A stretch of DNA of 64,000 nucleotides from Microbacterium oleivorans NBRC 103075 (GTDB taxonomy: Bacteria > Actinomycetota > Actinomycetes > Actinomycetales > Microbacteriaceae): assembly GCF_001552475.1 (NCBI RefSeq), contig NZ_BCRG01000008.1:62001-126000 (forward strand). The letters are read 5' to 3'. Numbering within the stretch: the first letter of the stretch is position 1; the number at the start of each line of letters is the position of its first letter. Position numbers and translations under genes: made by a program. Positions 50,301 to 58,248 of the stretch are shown one piece after another. Under the pieces are notes generated by a model. It saw only the letters and a program-made list of their open reading frames with translations, was not told the origin of the DNA and did no database searches.

Positions 50301-50527
50301 CCCGCCTCGGCGAGACCTCGGCGGCCGACGCGATCTGGGACGCGCTCGATGCGCGCGCCGCGCAGATCGAGGCGGCACCCGACGAGGTCGACTACTTCGC
50401 AACCTCCCTGCCGGAGTTGCTCGTGTTCGACCTGGACACTGCCGACCGGCGCCGGGCGCACGCGGCCGCGCTGCGCGACCTGGCCACCGACGGCCGCACC
50501 ATCGCGAACGAGAGGATGAACGCATGA
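47303..50527 (+). CDS. DUF5107 domain protein with TPR repeats
   Basis: A 1074-residue cytoplasmic protein. The N-terminal ~400 residues match DUF5107 (MLLPELGGRIHIGYDKVAGYDFFYRNNVIKPALVG in pieces, WISGGVEFNWPQHHRP, FPIHAIGP), a galactose-mutarotase-like beta-sandwich. From about residue 500 the chain consists of alpha-helical TPR-type repeats (HTMLGSWRLARGEYTAAREHLEAAV; ETHYLLGLALERLGERIDADRRF) to the end. DUF5107 proteins occur with glycoside hydrolases and may be catalytic, but no reaction is established to my knowledge. The last four bases overlap the cellulase-like gene, so the two products are made together. Confidence 0.9.
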   Translation: MPDAAPSRIQLPDAPADQQALLADGGVACWTEDVVIDTYEPGDPDPYPAFLDRRVYQGSSGRVYPLPMIEAISHEKHPRVWRAIHLENAYVRLMLLPELGGRIHIGYDKVAGYDFFYRNNVIKPALVGLAGPWISGGVEFNWPQHHRPATFLPVDNRIEREDDGSAIVWHSDLDPLQRMRGVHGVRLRPGSSLIELDVRLHNRTDVPQTFLWWANVAARSHERYQSFFPDDVHYVADHARRAITAFPRADRPYYGVDYPALAAERPDADRIDVYSNIPVPTSYMITDTDDGFFGGYDHAADAGFVHWADPAISPGKKQWTWGDGPIGRAWDDQLTDTDGPYVELMAGVYTDNQPDFAWLVPGETKTFSQHWFPIHAIGPARQATTDAAVSVTTDGGRSRVGVITTHAHGTARVEVEVDGGGQETFDVAVGPDSPAIIEVAGTAIAVGLVAGDATLVRWVRRDAAPAEPWVATAPEPAERLAGTDELLLTATHLVQYRHPTRSPLPYLREVLRRDPDDGRAHTMLGSWRLARGEYTAAREHLEAAVARETRRNLNPRDGETHYLLGLALERLGERIDADRRFARAAWNAVWAAPASLARARLALADGRPADALRLADTAGPIAEARRLRVLALRRLGRDDRAALDALIATDPLDPITVCLTGAAPSDPRAALDAGAEFARAGALDEALAATAREATGDAGFGNLEPVRLILRAAWADAAGRPDLAAAERSAADRLDLGGAFPAGLDQHDALVAGAAAGSSAAAAMLGAWLLDAGRDDDARAALQRARDLGSDDPVALRNLALATVRTGGDPAEAADLYEAGLGHRPDPRLVLERDLLAQLTGTDAAARLALMERHPAALDARDDLAISHVGLLLDTDRVDDAWRILTTRVFRPFEGGEGIVLAAYDRAACLLARRSCAEGRADAAIALLEAGIAAPANLGEGRHPAVPQGERFVALGDAHRLAGDGAAARAAWERACAATPLAVAPRPADEATFWIGVAHTRLGETSAADAIWDALDARAAQIEAAPDEVDYFATSLPELLVFDLDTADRRRAHAAALRDLATDGRTIANERMNA

Positions 50528-51828
50528 CCGATCGCTACCTGGGGTCGGGCAATCTCCCCGAGACCCCGTACGGGCCGACAGGCCCGGTGCCCGCTCACCT
50601 CCCCAACCGTCTCGCCATCACCCTGTGGGACTTCTCCTGGTACACCCGCGCCGGAGAAGGCGACGTGTACGCCGACCTCGATGCCGGGTGCGCCGACGCC
50701 GCTTCGCTCGGCTACAACGCGATCCGGATCTGCGCGGCGCCCCTGTTGCTGTTCGGCGACCTGGGCCTCGACGACCTCGCCCGCGACCTGCGGATCGAGG
50801 GGTTGGGGCAGACGGCATCCGGCGGCTATTACGGGCAGCGCACGCGCTGGTACGACACACCCGGCGGCTATGCGATCGACGTGCACGCGCACCTCGCCGC
50901 GCTCCTTGCCGCCGCACGGCGGCACGGCCTCGTGCTCATCCTGTCGAGCTGGGAGTACCAGCAGTCCTGCGCGCTCGCCGCGTCGCCCCGATGGTTCGAG
51001 GCCATCGACGCCGTGCCGTTCGAGGACCGCTACCGGGTGCTCGCGGACGCGTGGGACCGGATGCTCGCGTGGATCGACGCACAGGGCGCCCGTGACCTCG
51101 TCGCCCTCGTCGAGATCCACAACGAGGTCGATTTCTCGATCCTCCCGGCGGTGACCGACGGCGGGGCGACCGCGTTGGAGGGACTGCAACAGCGGCATCC
51201 CGATCTCATCGTGACGGCGAGCATCGGCAAGCCGCCGCACCTCGCGATGCACCAGCTGCCCGCGGGGCTGGGCGCCGCGCAGTGCCACGTCTACAGCTAC
51301 GGCGTGCTCGATGCGCTGCAGAAGCGCATCGACATCCGCTCCGAGGGGAGCGGAGACTTCCCGAACGCCGAGCTGCGCGCGCTCCTGCGGCCCGACGCGC
51401 CGACCCCCGACGAGTACGGCCGCCCCGCCGAGTGGAAGCTTCGCGCGACGGTCGTCACCGACCAGATGATCTACGGCTACGACTGGGTGGATGCCGCGGC
51501 CTGGGACGCCTGGCTCGACACGGAGTACCCGCGCTACGCCGAGGTGATGCACCGTGAGATCGAATCCCGCGTGATCGCGATCGCCGAGTGGGCGCGCTGG
51601 CAGGGCGTACCGGCGCTGATCGGCGAGGGCTGGGTCGGCTACACGCCGCTGCACGGCGGGTTCGAGGAGTCCGAGACCGGTCGCGAGCTGGCGGAACACG
51701 GCATCCGCACCGCCCTCGACCGCGGCGTCTGGGGCGTCGTCCTCTGCTCGAACGCCGCCCCACACCACCCGATGTGGCAGCTGCGCGACTGGCAGCAGCG
51801 CGTGAACGCGCTCGTGCGCTCGCGCTGA
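50524..51828 (+). CDS. Cellulase-like (clan A TIM barrel) glycoside hydrolase
   Basis: A 434-residue TIM-barrel hydrolase of the cellulase-like superfamily. ITLWDFSWYTRAGEGDVY and GYNAIRICAAPLL form the first strands. Glu201 in EIHNEVD is the likely acid/base, and Glu368 in LIGEGWVGY the likely nucleophile. The specific GH family is unclear to me. There is no signal peptide. It is coupled to the DUF5107 gene by a four-base overlap and ends before a strong hairpin. Together they probably handle one imported glycan under control of the AraC regulator. Confidence 0.83.
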   Translation: MTDRYLGSGNLPETPYGPTGPVPAHLPNRLAITLWDFSWYTRAGEGDVYADLDAGCADAASLGYNAIRICAAPLLLFGDLGLDDLARDLRIEGLGQTASGGYYGQRTRWYDTPGGYAIDVHAHLAALLAAARRHGLVLILSSWEYQQSCALAASPRWFEAIDAVPFEDRYRVLADAWDRMLAWIDAQGARDLVALVEIHNEVDFSILPAVTDGGATALEGLQQRHPDLIVTASIGKPPHLAMHQLPAGLGAAQCHVYSYGVLDALQKRIDIRSEGSGDFPNAELRALLRPDAPTPDEYGRPAEWKLRATVVTDQMIYGYDWVDAAAWDAWLDTEYPRYAEVMHREIESRVIAIAEWARWQGVPALIGEGWVGYTPLHGGFEESETGRELAEHGIRTALDRGVWGVVLCSNAAPHHPMWQLRDWQQRVNALVRSR

Positions 51829-51844
51829 CGGAGCTCCGGCAACG

Positions 51845-51881
51845 GAGGAGGGGCGGATGCCACCGGCATCCGCCCCTCCTC
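51845..51881. terminator. Perfect 17-bp hairpin between convergent genes
   Basis: GAGGAGGGGCGGATGCC (51845-51861) is exactly complementary to 51865-51881 around the loop ACC. It lies between the convergent cellulase-like and rhamnogalacturonan lyase genes and can terminate both. Its stem again includes GGATGCC. Confidence 0.88.
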
Positions 51882-51891
51882 ACGTCACCAC

Positions 51892-54186
51892 TCAGCGCAG
51901 CGGGACCTTCGCGAACGACATGTCGGACGCGAGGTAGAAGTCCGTGTACGCGGGCTGGTTGTAGGTCGTCTGCTGACGCGCGATCTCGGCCCGGTACTGC
52001 GGGTCGTGCATCAGTGTGTAGAGCTTGTGCTCCGTCGGCTCGGTCGAAACGTAGATGCGCAGCGCCGACGAGTCCGCCGTCCGCACGAGCAGTTCCTCAC
52101 GCCAGTCACCGAAGACATCCGCCACCAGCGACGGGTTGCCCTTCGTGCCGTTGTTCGTGAGGGTTCCGGATGCCGTGAGCATCGTCCCGCGCGCCCAGTC
52201 GTCGATCGTGGGGGTCACGGTCTGCGCCCCGTTCACGATCTGCGTCGTGAGGTCACCGGCCCAGCGGATCGACATGTTCGTGCCGGGGTTCGTGGACTGC
52301 AGGACGTCGCCGTCCGCGGAGAGAAGACCCGAGGCATCCGTTCCCGCGGGCATGCTCGACCAGACCTCGACGCCGGGAACGTCCGGGCGGACGTCGCCGA
52401 CCATGCCGCGGCCGGTGTCCTTGCCGGAGTAGGCGCCGAAGAGCACCTCGCCCGTTGCGGCATCCCGCATCGCCGTGCCGTAGGGGGCGTACGCGCCGCC
52501 CTCGTGGACGGTGAAGATCTCCTTGCCGGGGCGGTTCGGATCGAAGTCGCCGACGTGCATCGCGTCGCCGTGTCCGAGACGAACGTTCTCACCGGGCGTC
52601 GCGCTGCCCTCGGGCATCGTGTCGAACGACGAGTAGAGCAGGCTGCCGTCGTCGTCGAGGGTCGCGGAGCCGTAGACGATCTCCTGCTTTCCGTCGCCGT
52701 CGACGTCCGCCGCACTCAGACTGTGGAAGCCCTGCGTCGTGAGCGTGCCGTACTCGGGGTCGGTACCGTCGCGCCCGTGCGGGCCGTCGTTGAACGGATT
52801 CGTCATCGGCACGTGACCGCTGTCGACGAGCCAGCGCTTGGTCAGGTGCTTGCCGTTCCAGTCGTACGTCGCGACCGTCGAGCGCGTGTAGTAGCCGCGA
52901 GCGAACACCGCCGACGGATGCGTCCCGTCGAGGTACGCGACTCCGGAAAGGAAGCGGTCGACACGGTTACCCGGCTCGATCCGCGACATCGCGTAGTCGC
53001 CCCAGAGCAGGCCGTCGTCACCGCGACCCGGCTCGTAGCGGACCGTCTCGAGCTCCTTGCCGGTCTTGCCCTCGAACACCGTGAGGTACTCGGGACCGTC
53101 GACGATGAAGCCCTCGAAGTTTCGCAGGACGTTCCTCCCTGAGCGCGACGGCGCGTAGACGTCGATGAAGTAGTCGACGAGCTCCTCGGCGTCGGCGCGG
53201 GAGAGCGGGTAGTCGTGGGTCGGCTCGGTGCCGAGCGCCTCCTCGATGGTGGCGGGCCACTGACCCGAGACGACCTCCTTACGCTCCGACCAGCCCTGGA
53301 AGACATCGGCGAGGTGGGCGGCGTAGTCGTCGGCGCTCATCCGGTAGTCGTCGGAGTGGGAGTAGCCGGCCTTACGGTCGGCCTTCGGCATAGTGACGTA
53401 CTCGGCCTTCTTGGCCTTGCCCTTCTTGAACTCCGTGCTCTTCGTGCCCGGGGCCGTCTTCATCATGATCTCGGCCTTGCCGTTGCCGTCGAAGTCGTAG
53501 ACGAGGAACTGCGTATAGTGCGCACCCGCGCGGATGTTCACGCCCAGGTCGATACGGTTCAGCAGCGTGCCGTCGAGCTCGTACGTGTCGATGTAGACCG
53601 GGCCGGTGTAGCCGACCTGGGAGACGTCCTTCGAATTCGACGGGTCCCACTTGACGACGTACTCGTAGGCGCCGTCGCCGTCCACGTCGCCGACCGACAC
53701 GTCGTTCGCGGAATAGGTGTACGCCTCGCCGGCCGGCGTGACGCCGTCGGCGGGCTTCGTGAGCGGGATGTCGAGGAACGGCGACCCCTGCACCGTCACC
53801 TTCTCGGATGCCTTGCCCTCGCGCTTGCCCTGCAGCGGAGAGACAGTGTACTTTGAGCGGTCGGTGCCGTCCGGGTCGACGTAGGTCGTCGAGTCGGTGA
53901 CGGTCGCGATGCGCTTATCATCGCGCCTGACGACGAAGTCGGTGCCGGTGAGTCCGGTCGCCGACGCGCCGGTCGCTTCACTCTTGAAGAGGCGCCAGGT
54001 GAGGTGGATGCCGTCCTCGCCCGGCAGGGCGACGAGGCCGCGGTCGAGCTTCTCGAGCTGTGGCGAGGCGCCGGGCTTCGGCTTCCCCGGGCCGTGGCCG
54101 GGGTGCGCGATCGCGGCCTGAGCCGGAACGAGGAGGGCCGCTGCGGCGAGCGCGGCGACGACGGATGTGCGGACGGGTCTTCTCAT
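51892..54186 (-). CDS. Secreted rhamnogalacturonan lyase, polysaccharide lyase family 11
   Basis: A 764-residue PL11 enzyme, which cleaves the rhamnosyl-galacturonic acid backbone of rhamnogalacturonan I by beta-elimination. The signal peptide MRRPVRTSVVAALAAAALLV...AIA should be cut after about residue 27. An N-terminal fibronectin-like domain (LTWRLFKSEATGASATGLTGTDFVV in pieces) precedes the eight-bladed propeller with calcium sites DVDGDG and DFDGNG and the conserved AGAHYTQFLVYDFDG. It is the only clearly exported glycan-degrading enzyme here. The ATG at 54186 has AGGGTG upstream. The promoter overlaps a CATTGA/TCAATG operator, suggesting control by the rhamnose-locus LacI protein. Confidence 0.95.
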   Translation of the reverse strand: MRRPVRTSVVAALAAAALLVPAQAAIAHPGHGPGKPKPGASPQLEKLDRGLVALPGEDGIHLTWRLFKSEATGASATGLTGTDFVVRRDDKRIATVTDSTTYVDPDGTDRSKYTVSPLQGKREGKASEKVTVQGSPFLDIPLTKPADGVTPAGEAYTYSANDVSVGDVDGDGAYEYVVKWDPSNSKDVSQVGYTGPVYIDTYELDGTLLNRIDLGVNIRAGAHYTQFLVYDFDGNGKAEIMMKTAPGTKSTEFKKGKAKKAEYVTMPKADRKAGYSHSDDYRMSADDYAAHLADVFQGWSERKEVVSGQWPATIEEALGTEPTHDYPLSRADAEELVDYFIDVYAPSRSGRNVLRNFEGFIVDGPEYLTVFEGKTGKELETVRYEPGRGDDGLLWGDYAMSRIEPGNRVDRFLSGVAYLDGTHPSAVFARGYYTRSTVATYDWNGKHLTKRWLVDSGHVPMTNPFNDGPHGRDGTDPEYGTLTTQGFHSLSAADVDGDGKQEIVYGSATLDDDGSLLYSSFDTMPEGSATPGENVRLGHGDAMHVGDFDPNRPGKEIFTVHEGGAYAPYGTAMRDAATGEVLFGAYSGKDTGRGMVGDVRPDVPGVEVWSSMPAGTDASGLLSADGDVLQSTNPGTNMSIRWAGDLTTQIVNGAQTVTPTIDDWARGTMLTASGTLTNNGTKGNPSLVADVFGDWREELLVRTADSSALRIYVSTEPTEHKLYTLMHDPQYRAEIARQQTTYNQPAYTDFYLASDMSFAKVPLR

Positions 54187-54238
54187 GCTGTTCACCCTTG
54201 AACTCGTGATGGAATGCGGTTTCCCCAGTCGTTCGCCG

Positions 54239-54269
54239 AGCCTAGGTCGCGCATTGAATCGTGTCAATG
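54239..54269 (-). promoter_or_regulatory. Promoter and operator of the rhamnogalacturonan lyase gene
   Basis: On the minus strand TTGACA (54267-54262), 17 bases and TAGGCT (54244-54239) form a near-ideal promoter. The -35 box is embedded in the inverted repeat CATTGACACGATTCAATG (54269-54252). On the plus strand its core TTGAATCGTGTCAA resembles TTGAATCGTTTCAC at 56645-56658 before the rhamnose operon. Confidence 0.75.
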
Positions 54270-54548
54270 GATGCCGCACGGTCACCGCCCGCTCGCCGAG
54301 ACGGCATGACTCGCGCGTGCAACCCGGGTCGCGGCATCTGTCGAGGATGTGCCGAGTGCAGGTCATCCGCTCACCGGCCCGCTCGATTCCGGCCGCATGC
54401 TGGCGCTGACCCTGCACTGGGCGTGCGGCGTGCGGGTGACGCGGGCGCACCGAGCCCACCCAGCGCGACGCCGCCAATCGAACGCGACACGCGGGCTCGA
54501 ACTCCGCCACAATGAGCACGAACTCCGGAACCGACAACGGGAAGCGCC

Positions 54549-55499
54549 ATGCCCAGACCGAGCACCCTCTCCGACTACCTGGACGGCCTCAGCGCGGCGA
54601 GGCGCGACCTGTTCGCGCGCCTCAGCGAGGAGGTTGCGGCGATCGAAACTCCTGAGGAGATCACCCGCCTCGTGTTCCGCGCCGGACAGACCGACCACCC
54701 CGAGTACGACGACGCGGAAGTGGTCTTCTGGAAGGCGGTCGATCAGCTGTACCTGCAGGCAGCCGTCTCCGACGGCGACCTGCCGATCCTGTTCTGGGGC
54801 TTCCACACCATCGACCTGCTCGGTCGCCGCCATTCCAAGGGCGTGCTCGTCACTGACCGCACCGTCTATGTCGAGGGAGTCGACGAGCTCGATCCGAGAC
54901 CGTTCAGCCTCGCCTCGCTGGGGACGTCCGAGGTCCGAATCGACGGCGCCGCGCTCCGCGTCGGCGACGCGGCGGTCGACCTCGCTCCGACCGAGCGGGT
55001 TCTGGCGGTCGACGAACGGCCTGCCGTCGCGCGCTACGTGTCCGCCGTCATTGACACCGTCCGCGGGACGGTCGCCGTGGCCGACCAGCGCGTCGAGGCT
55101 CCCGCGACGGTGGAGGAGCTCGTCCTGGCGAGCAGGCTGTCGTCCGACTTCCTCCTGCCGTCACGCCCGAAGAACGCGAAGGGGATCGCGAAGCTCGCCG
55201 CGAAGTGGAAGCTCCCCGCATCCGAGCGCGTGCTCGTGTCGCTCTCCAGCGCGACCTTCGTCGGCGTCTACGGCATCGCGATCACCGACGCGGCGCTCTA
55301 CTCGCGAGACCTCATGGAGGACCTCGACCGCACTCCCCTCGACGAGATCGGGGCGATCACGTGGGATGCCGAGGCGAAGGGTTTCCGCGTCACGCCGAAC
55401 CATCTCGCCCCGACGCTTCCCGGCATCAACGACGACAATCGCGACTACGTGGCGGCGCTCCTGACCTCACTGGTGCGGTCAGCCGCGCACACCGGCTGA
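54549..55499 (+). CDS. Hypothetical protein with two PH-like repeats
   Basis: A 316-residue soluble protein of no family I know. Two stretches look like bacterial pleckstrin-homology-type segments: GVLVTDRTVYVEG near residue 97 and GIAITDAALYSRD near residue 240, each following a strand and preceding an acidic turn. A helical N-terminus (LSDYLDGLSAARRDLFARLSEEVAAIETPEEITRL in pieces) precedes them. GGGAAG upstream of the ATG may be a ribosome site. It lies between the lyase gene and a convergent LacI gene without obvious functional link. Confidence 0.65.
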   Translation: MPRPSTLSDYLDGLSAARRDLFARLSEEVAAIETPEEITRLVFRAGQTDHPEYDDAEVVFWKAVDQLYLQAAVSDGDLPILFWGFHTIDLLGRRHSKGVLVTDRTVYVEGVDELDPRPFSLASLGTSEVRIDGAALRVGDAAVDLAPTERVLAVDERPAVARYVSAVIDTVRGTVAVADQRVEAPATVEELVLASRLSSDFLLPSRPKNAKGIAKLAAKWKLPASERVLVSLSSATFVGVYGIAITDAALYSRDLMEDLDRTPLDEIGAITWDAEAKGFRVTPNHLAPTLPGINDDNRDYVAALLTSLVRSAAHTG

Positions 55500-55501
55500 C
55501 A

Positions 55502-55552
55502 CCCGGCATCCATCACCGCCCGGCATCCATCACCATCGGGCATCCACCCCAC
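55502..55552. repeat. 17-base tandem repeat, two full copies and one degenerate
   Basis: CCCGGCATCCATCACCG (55502-55518) and CCCGGCATCCATCACCA (55519-55535) differ in the last base; a third, TCGGGCATCCACCCCAC, is degenerate. Every copy carries GGCATCC. It lies in the gap between convergent genes. Confidence 0.7.
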
Positions 55553-55594
55553 CCCCGACGCGCGACCAGAGGGTGGGCTCGGCGAGGCGCCGGG

Positions 55595-56596
55595 TCACCC
55601 CCCGGTCGAGGCGCGGACGACCAGCTCGGGGCGGAAGCGGATGCGCTGCGGCGCGGCATCCGGGTCCTCGAGCAGGGAGAACAGCGCATCGACGGCGGCG
55701 GCTCCGATCTCCCGCGCGGGCTGCCGAATTGAGCTGAGCGGCACGACCGTCGCCTGCGCGAAGTCGATGTCGTCGTAGCCGATGAGGGCGAGGTCCTCCG
55801 GCACGCGCAGCGACCCGAGGATGCCGGCGCCCTGCAGCACACCGACCGCCAGCAGGTCGTTGGCGCAGAAGACGCCGTCGGGTCTGCCGGCAGCATCTCG
55901 TTTCGCGAGCTCCTCGCCGACGAGCCGGCCGGCGAGCACGGTGAGCTCTTCCGTCGACGCGACCTCCAGGCTCGCCTCGGGCACCTCGGCGAGCGCGCGT
56001 CGAGCGCCCTCGAGTCGGTCCGCGACCTGACGGACGGATGCCGGGCCCCCGGCGAAGAGGATGCGTCGGCGCCCCTGCGCCAACAGGTGCTGCACCGCGA
56101 GGTATCCGCCTTCGACGTCGTCGACGGCGACCGAGGGCAGCTCGCCGTCGGCTTCGGCGTCGACGAGGACGATCGGGACGCCGGCGGTCTCGAGCTTCTC
56201 GGTCCGGGCGTCGTCGAGGGCGAGCGGCGTCAGCAGCACACCGTTGACGCGCTGCTCGCGGAACAGGTCGAGATAGGCGTTCTCGCGGGCGGCATCCTGT
56301 CCGCTGCTGCCGAGGAGGACCGTGACGCCGTGCTCGGCGGCGCGTTCCTCGGCGCCACGGGCGACCTCCGCGAAGAACGGGTTAGCCGAGTCGAGGACGA
56401 CGAGACCGACCGTCCGACTTCGTCCGGCGCGCAGCTGTCGGGCGGCGTCGTTGCGCACGAAACCGAGCTCGGCGATCGCCGCGTGCACGCGCTCGACGGT
56501 CGCCGGCGAGACCTTCTCCGGCCGGTTGAGGACGTTCGACACGGTCCCCACCGACACTCCCGCCGCGCGAGCGACGTCCTTCACACTGACTGCCAC
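55595..56596 (-). CDS. LacI family transcriptional regulator of the rhamnose locus
   Basis: A 333-residue LacI repressor with N-terminal helix-turn-helix VSVKDVARAAGVSVGTVSNVLNRPEKV (residues 3-29), hinge RNDAARQLRAGRSRTVG, and effector domain (LVVLDSANPFFAEVARGAEERAA, IGYDDIDFAQATVVPLSSIRQP). Its recognition helix SVGTVSN differs from the other two regulators, matching the different TTGAATCGTTTCA operators here. It is divergent from the rhamnose operon across 119 bases. The effector is probably rhamnose or a rhamnose-derived molecule. Confidence 0.94.
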   Translation of the reverse strand: MAVSVKDVARAAGVSVGTVSNVLNRPEKVSPATVERVHAAIAELGFVRNDAARQLRAGRSRTVGLVVLDSANPFFAEVARGAEERAAEHGVTVLLGSSGQDAARENAYLDLFREQRVNGVLLTPLALDDARTEKLETAGVPIVLVDAEADGELPSVAVDDVEGGYLAVQHLLAQGRRRILFAGGPASVRQVADRLEGARRALAEVPEASLEVASTEELTVLAGRLVGEELAKRDAAGRPDGVFCANDLLAVGVLQGAGILGSLRVPEDLALIGYDDIDFAQATVVPLSSIRQPAREIGAAAVDALFSLLEDPDAAPQRIRFRPELVVRASTGG

Positions 56597-56606
56597 ATGA
56601 CCTGCC

Positions 56607-56658
56607 TTGACGAATGCTTCGCCCCCACGTTACTGTTCTCGAGGTTGAATCGTTTCAC
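56607..56658 (+). promoter_or_regulatory. Promoter and operator of the rhamnose operon
   Basis: TTGACG (56607-56612), 18 bases and TACTGT (56631-56636) form a promoter. The operator TTGAATCGTTTCAC (56645-56658), with TTGAA/TTTCA half-sites, starts about nine bases downstream and covers the transcription start. It resembles the element at the rhamnogalacturonan lyase promoter. Confidence 0.72.
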
Positions 56659-56715
56659 GGTGCCTGCCGTGACGAATCGCCCTCGAACACCCGCCGGCCC
56701 TCACGAAGGAGTGAC

Positions 56716-57078
56716 ATGACCCGCGTCGCCTTCCAGCTGCAGATCGACCCTTCGCTCGTCGACGAGTACGTCGCCCGACACGCGCCCGTCTGGCCCGAGA
56801 TGCTCGCCGAGATCGCGGCATCCGGTCGTCGCAACTACTCGCTGTTCCTCGGTGACGGTGGCCGTCTCTTCGGCTACTACGAAGTCGACGACGACACCGC
56901 CGCGCAGGCGTACCTGGCCGCCTCCCCCGTCGCCGCGCACTGGGAGGCCGAGATGGGCCGCTTCTTCGTCGGCCTCGACGGCCGCCCCGACCAGGCGGCA
57001 ACCCCCCTGGCCGAAGTCTTCAACCTGCACGACCAGTTGGCGGACTCCGCCGACGTTCCAGAAAGCGATCCCTCATGA
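56716..57078 (+). CDS. rhaM: L-rhamnose mutarotase
   Basis: A 120-residue RhaM protein, which interconverts alpha- and beta-L-rhamnopyranose to supply the isomerase. The family pattern is RVAFQLQIDPSLVDEYVARHAPVWPEML with catalytic His22 (quoted in part), then NYSLFL and GYYEVDD with the conserved tyrosines, and the C-terminal F..L dimer segment. Length is near the usual 104-120. AAGGAG precedes the ATG. It overlaps rhaI by four bases. Confidence 0.94.
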   Translation: MTRVAFQLQIDPSLVDEYVARHAPVWPEMLAEIAASGRRNYSLFLGDGGRLFGYYEVDDDTAAQAYLAASPVAAHWEAEMGRFFVGLDGRPDQAATPLAEVFNLHDQLADSADVPESDPS

Positions 57079-58241
57079 CGACGCTGTCCGCCGCCATCCT
57101 CAGTCAGCTCGAAGGCCAGTCGATCGAACTGCCCAGCTGGGCGTTCGGCAACTCCGGCACACGGTTCCGTGTCTTCGCGACGGCCGGAACCCCTCGCGAC
57201 GCGTTCGAGAAGATCGCGGATGCCGCCGAGGTCCACCGCTACACGGCCCTCGCCCCGAGCGTCGCCCTGCACATCCCGTGGGACAAGGTGAATGACTACG
57301 CCGCGCTCCGTCGCCACGCGGAAGACCATGGGGTGCAGCTCGGCACCGTCAACTCGAACACGTTCCAGGACGAGGACTACAAGTTCGGGGCCCTGACCCA
57401 CCACGACGAGAGCATTCGCCGGAAGGCGATCGACCACCACCTCGAGTGCATCGACATCATGCACGAGACCGGGTCGCGCGACCTCAAGATCTGGCTCGCC
57501 GAGGGATCGAACTACCCCGGTCAGAACGACATGCGCGGACGCCAGGACCGCCTGCAGGACTCGCTGCAGCAGATCTACGCCCGCCTCGGCGACGCACAGC
57601 GCCTCGTCCTCGAGTACAAGTTCTTCGAGCCGTCGTTCTACCACACCGACGTTCCCGACTGGGGCACGTCCTACGCCCAGGTCGCCGCCCTCGGCGACAA
57701 GGCGATGGTCTGCCTCGACACCGGCCACCACGCCCCCGGCACCAACATCGAGTTCATCGTCATGCAGCTTCTGCGTCTCGGAAAGCTCGGGTCCTTCGAC
57801 TTCAACTCGCGCTTCTACGCCGACGACGACCTCATCGTGGGCTCCGCCGATCCGTTCCAGCTGTTCCGCATCCTCACCGAGGTCGTCCGCGGCGGCGGAC
57901 TCAACAACCCCGACGTCGCCTTCATGCTCGACCAGTGCCACAACATCGAGGACAAGATCCCCGGCCAGATCCGCTCCGTGCTCAACGTGCAGGAGATGAC
58001 GGCGCGCGCGCTCCTCATCGACCGGGACGCCCTGGATGCCGCGCAGCGGGCCAACGACGTGCTCGGAGCCAACGGCATCCTCATGGACGCCTTCTACACC
58101 GACGTCCGCCCCGCCCTCGCAGAGTGGCGCGAGTCGCGCGGGCTTCCCGCCGACCCGATGGCCGCGTTCGCGGCATCCGGTCACCTGCAGCGCATCGCCG
58201 ACGAGCGCGTCGGCGGCACGCAGGCCGGCTGGGGTGCATGA
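57075..58241 (+). CDS. rhaI: L-rhamnose isomerase (RhaI type)
   Basis: A 388-residue isomerase of the Pseudomonas/actinobacterial RhaI type, converting L-rhamnose to L-rhamnulose in a TIM barrel with two metal ions. Visible family elements are FGNSGTRFRVF, ALHIPWDKVNDY, the metal-site stretch LVLEYKFFEPSFYHTDVPDWGT, MVCLDTGHHAPGTNIE and FDFNSRFYADDDLIVGS. It overlaps rhaM and precedes a hydrolase gene by seven bases. It belongs to the RhaI group rather than the enteric RhaA group. Confidence 0.94.
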   Translation: MTTLSAAILSQLEGQSIELPSWAFGNSGTRFRVFATAGTPRDAFEKIADAAEVHRYTALAPSVALHIPWDKVNDYAALRRHAEDHGVQLGTVNSNTFQDEDYKFGALTHHDESIRRKAIDHHLECIDIMHETGSRDLKIWLAEGSNYPGQNDMRGRQDRLQDSLQQIYARLGDAQRLVLEYKFFEPSFYHTDVPDWGTSYAQVAALGDKAMVCLDTGHHAPGTNIEFIVMQLLRLGKLGSFDFNSRFYADDDLIVGSADPFQLFRILTEVVRGGGLNNPDVAFMLDQCHNIEDKIPGQIRSVLNVQEMTARALLIDRDALDAAQRANDVLGANGILMDAFYTDVRPALAEWRESRGLPADPMAAFAASGHLQRIADERVGGTQAGWGA

Positions 58242-58248
58242 TCGTCCG

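Noticed and set aside
52006..53142. Long plus-strand frame antisense to the rhamnogalacturonan lyase
   Set aside because: It is the reverse reading of a secure PL11 gene in GC-rich DNA, with a composition typical of shadow frames and no ribosome site. The same reasoning removed the other long antisense frames in the window.
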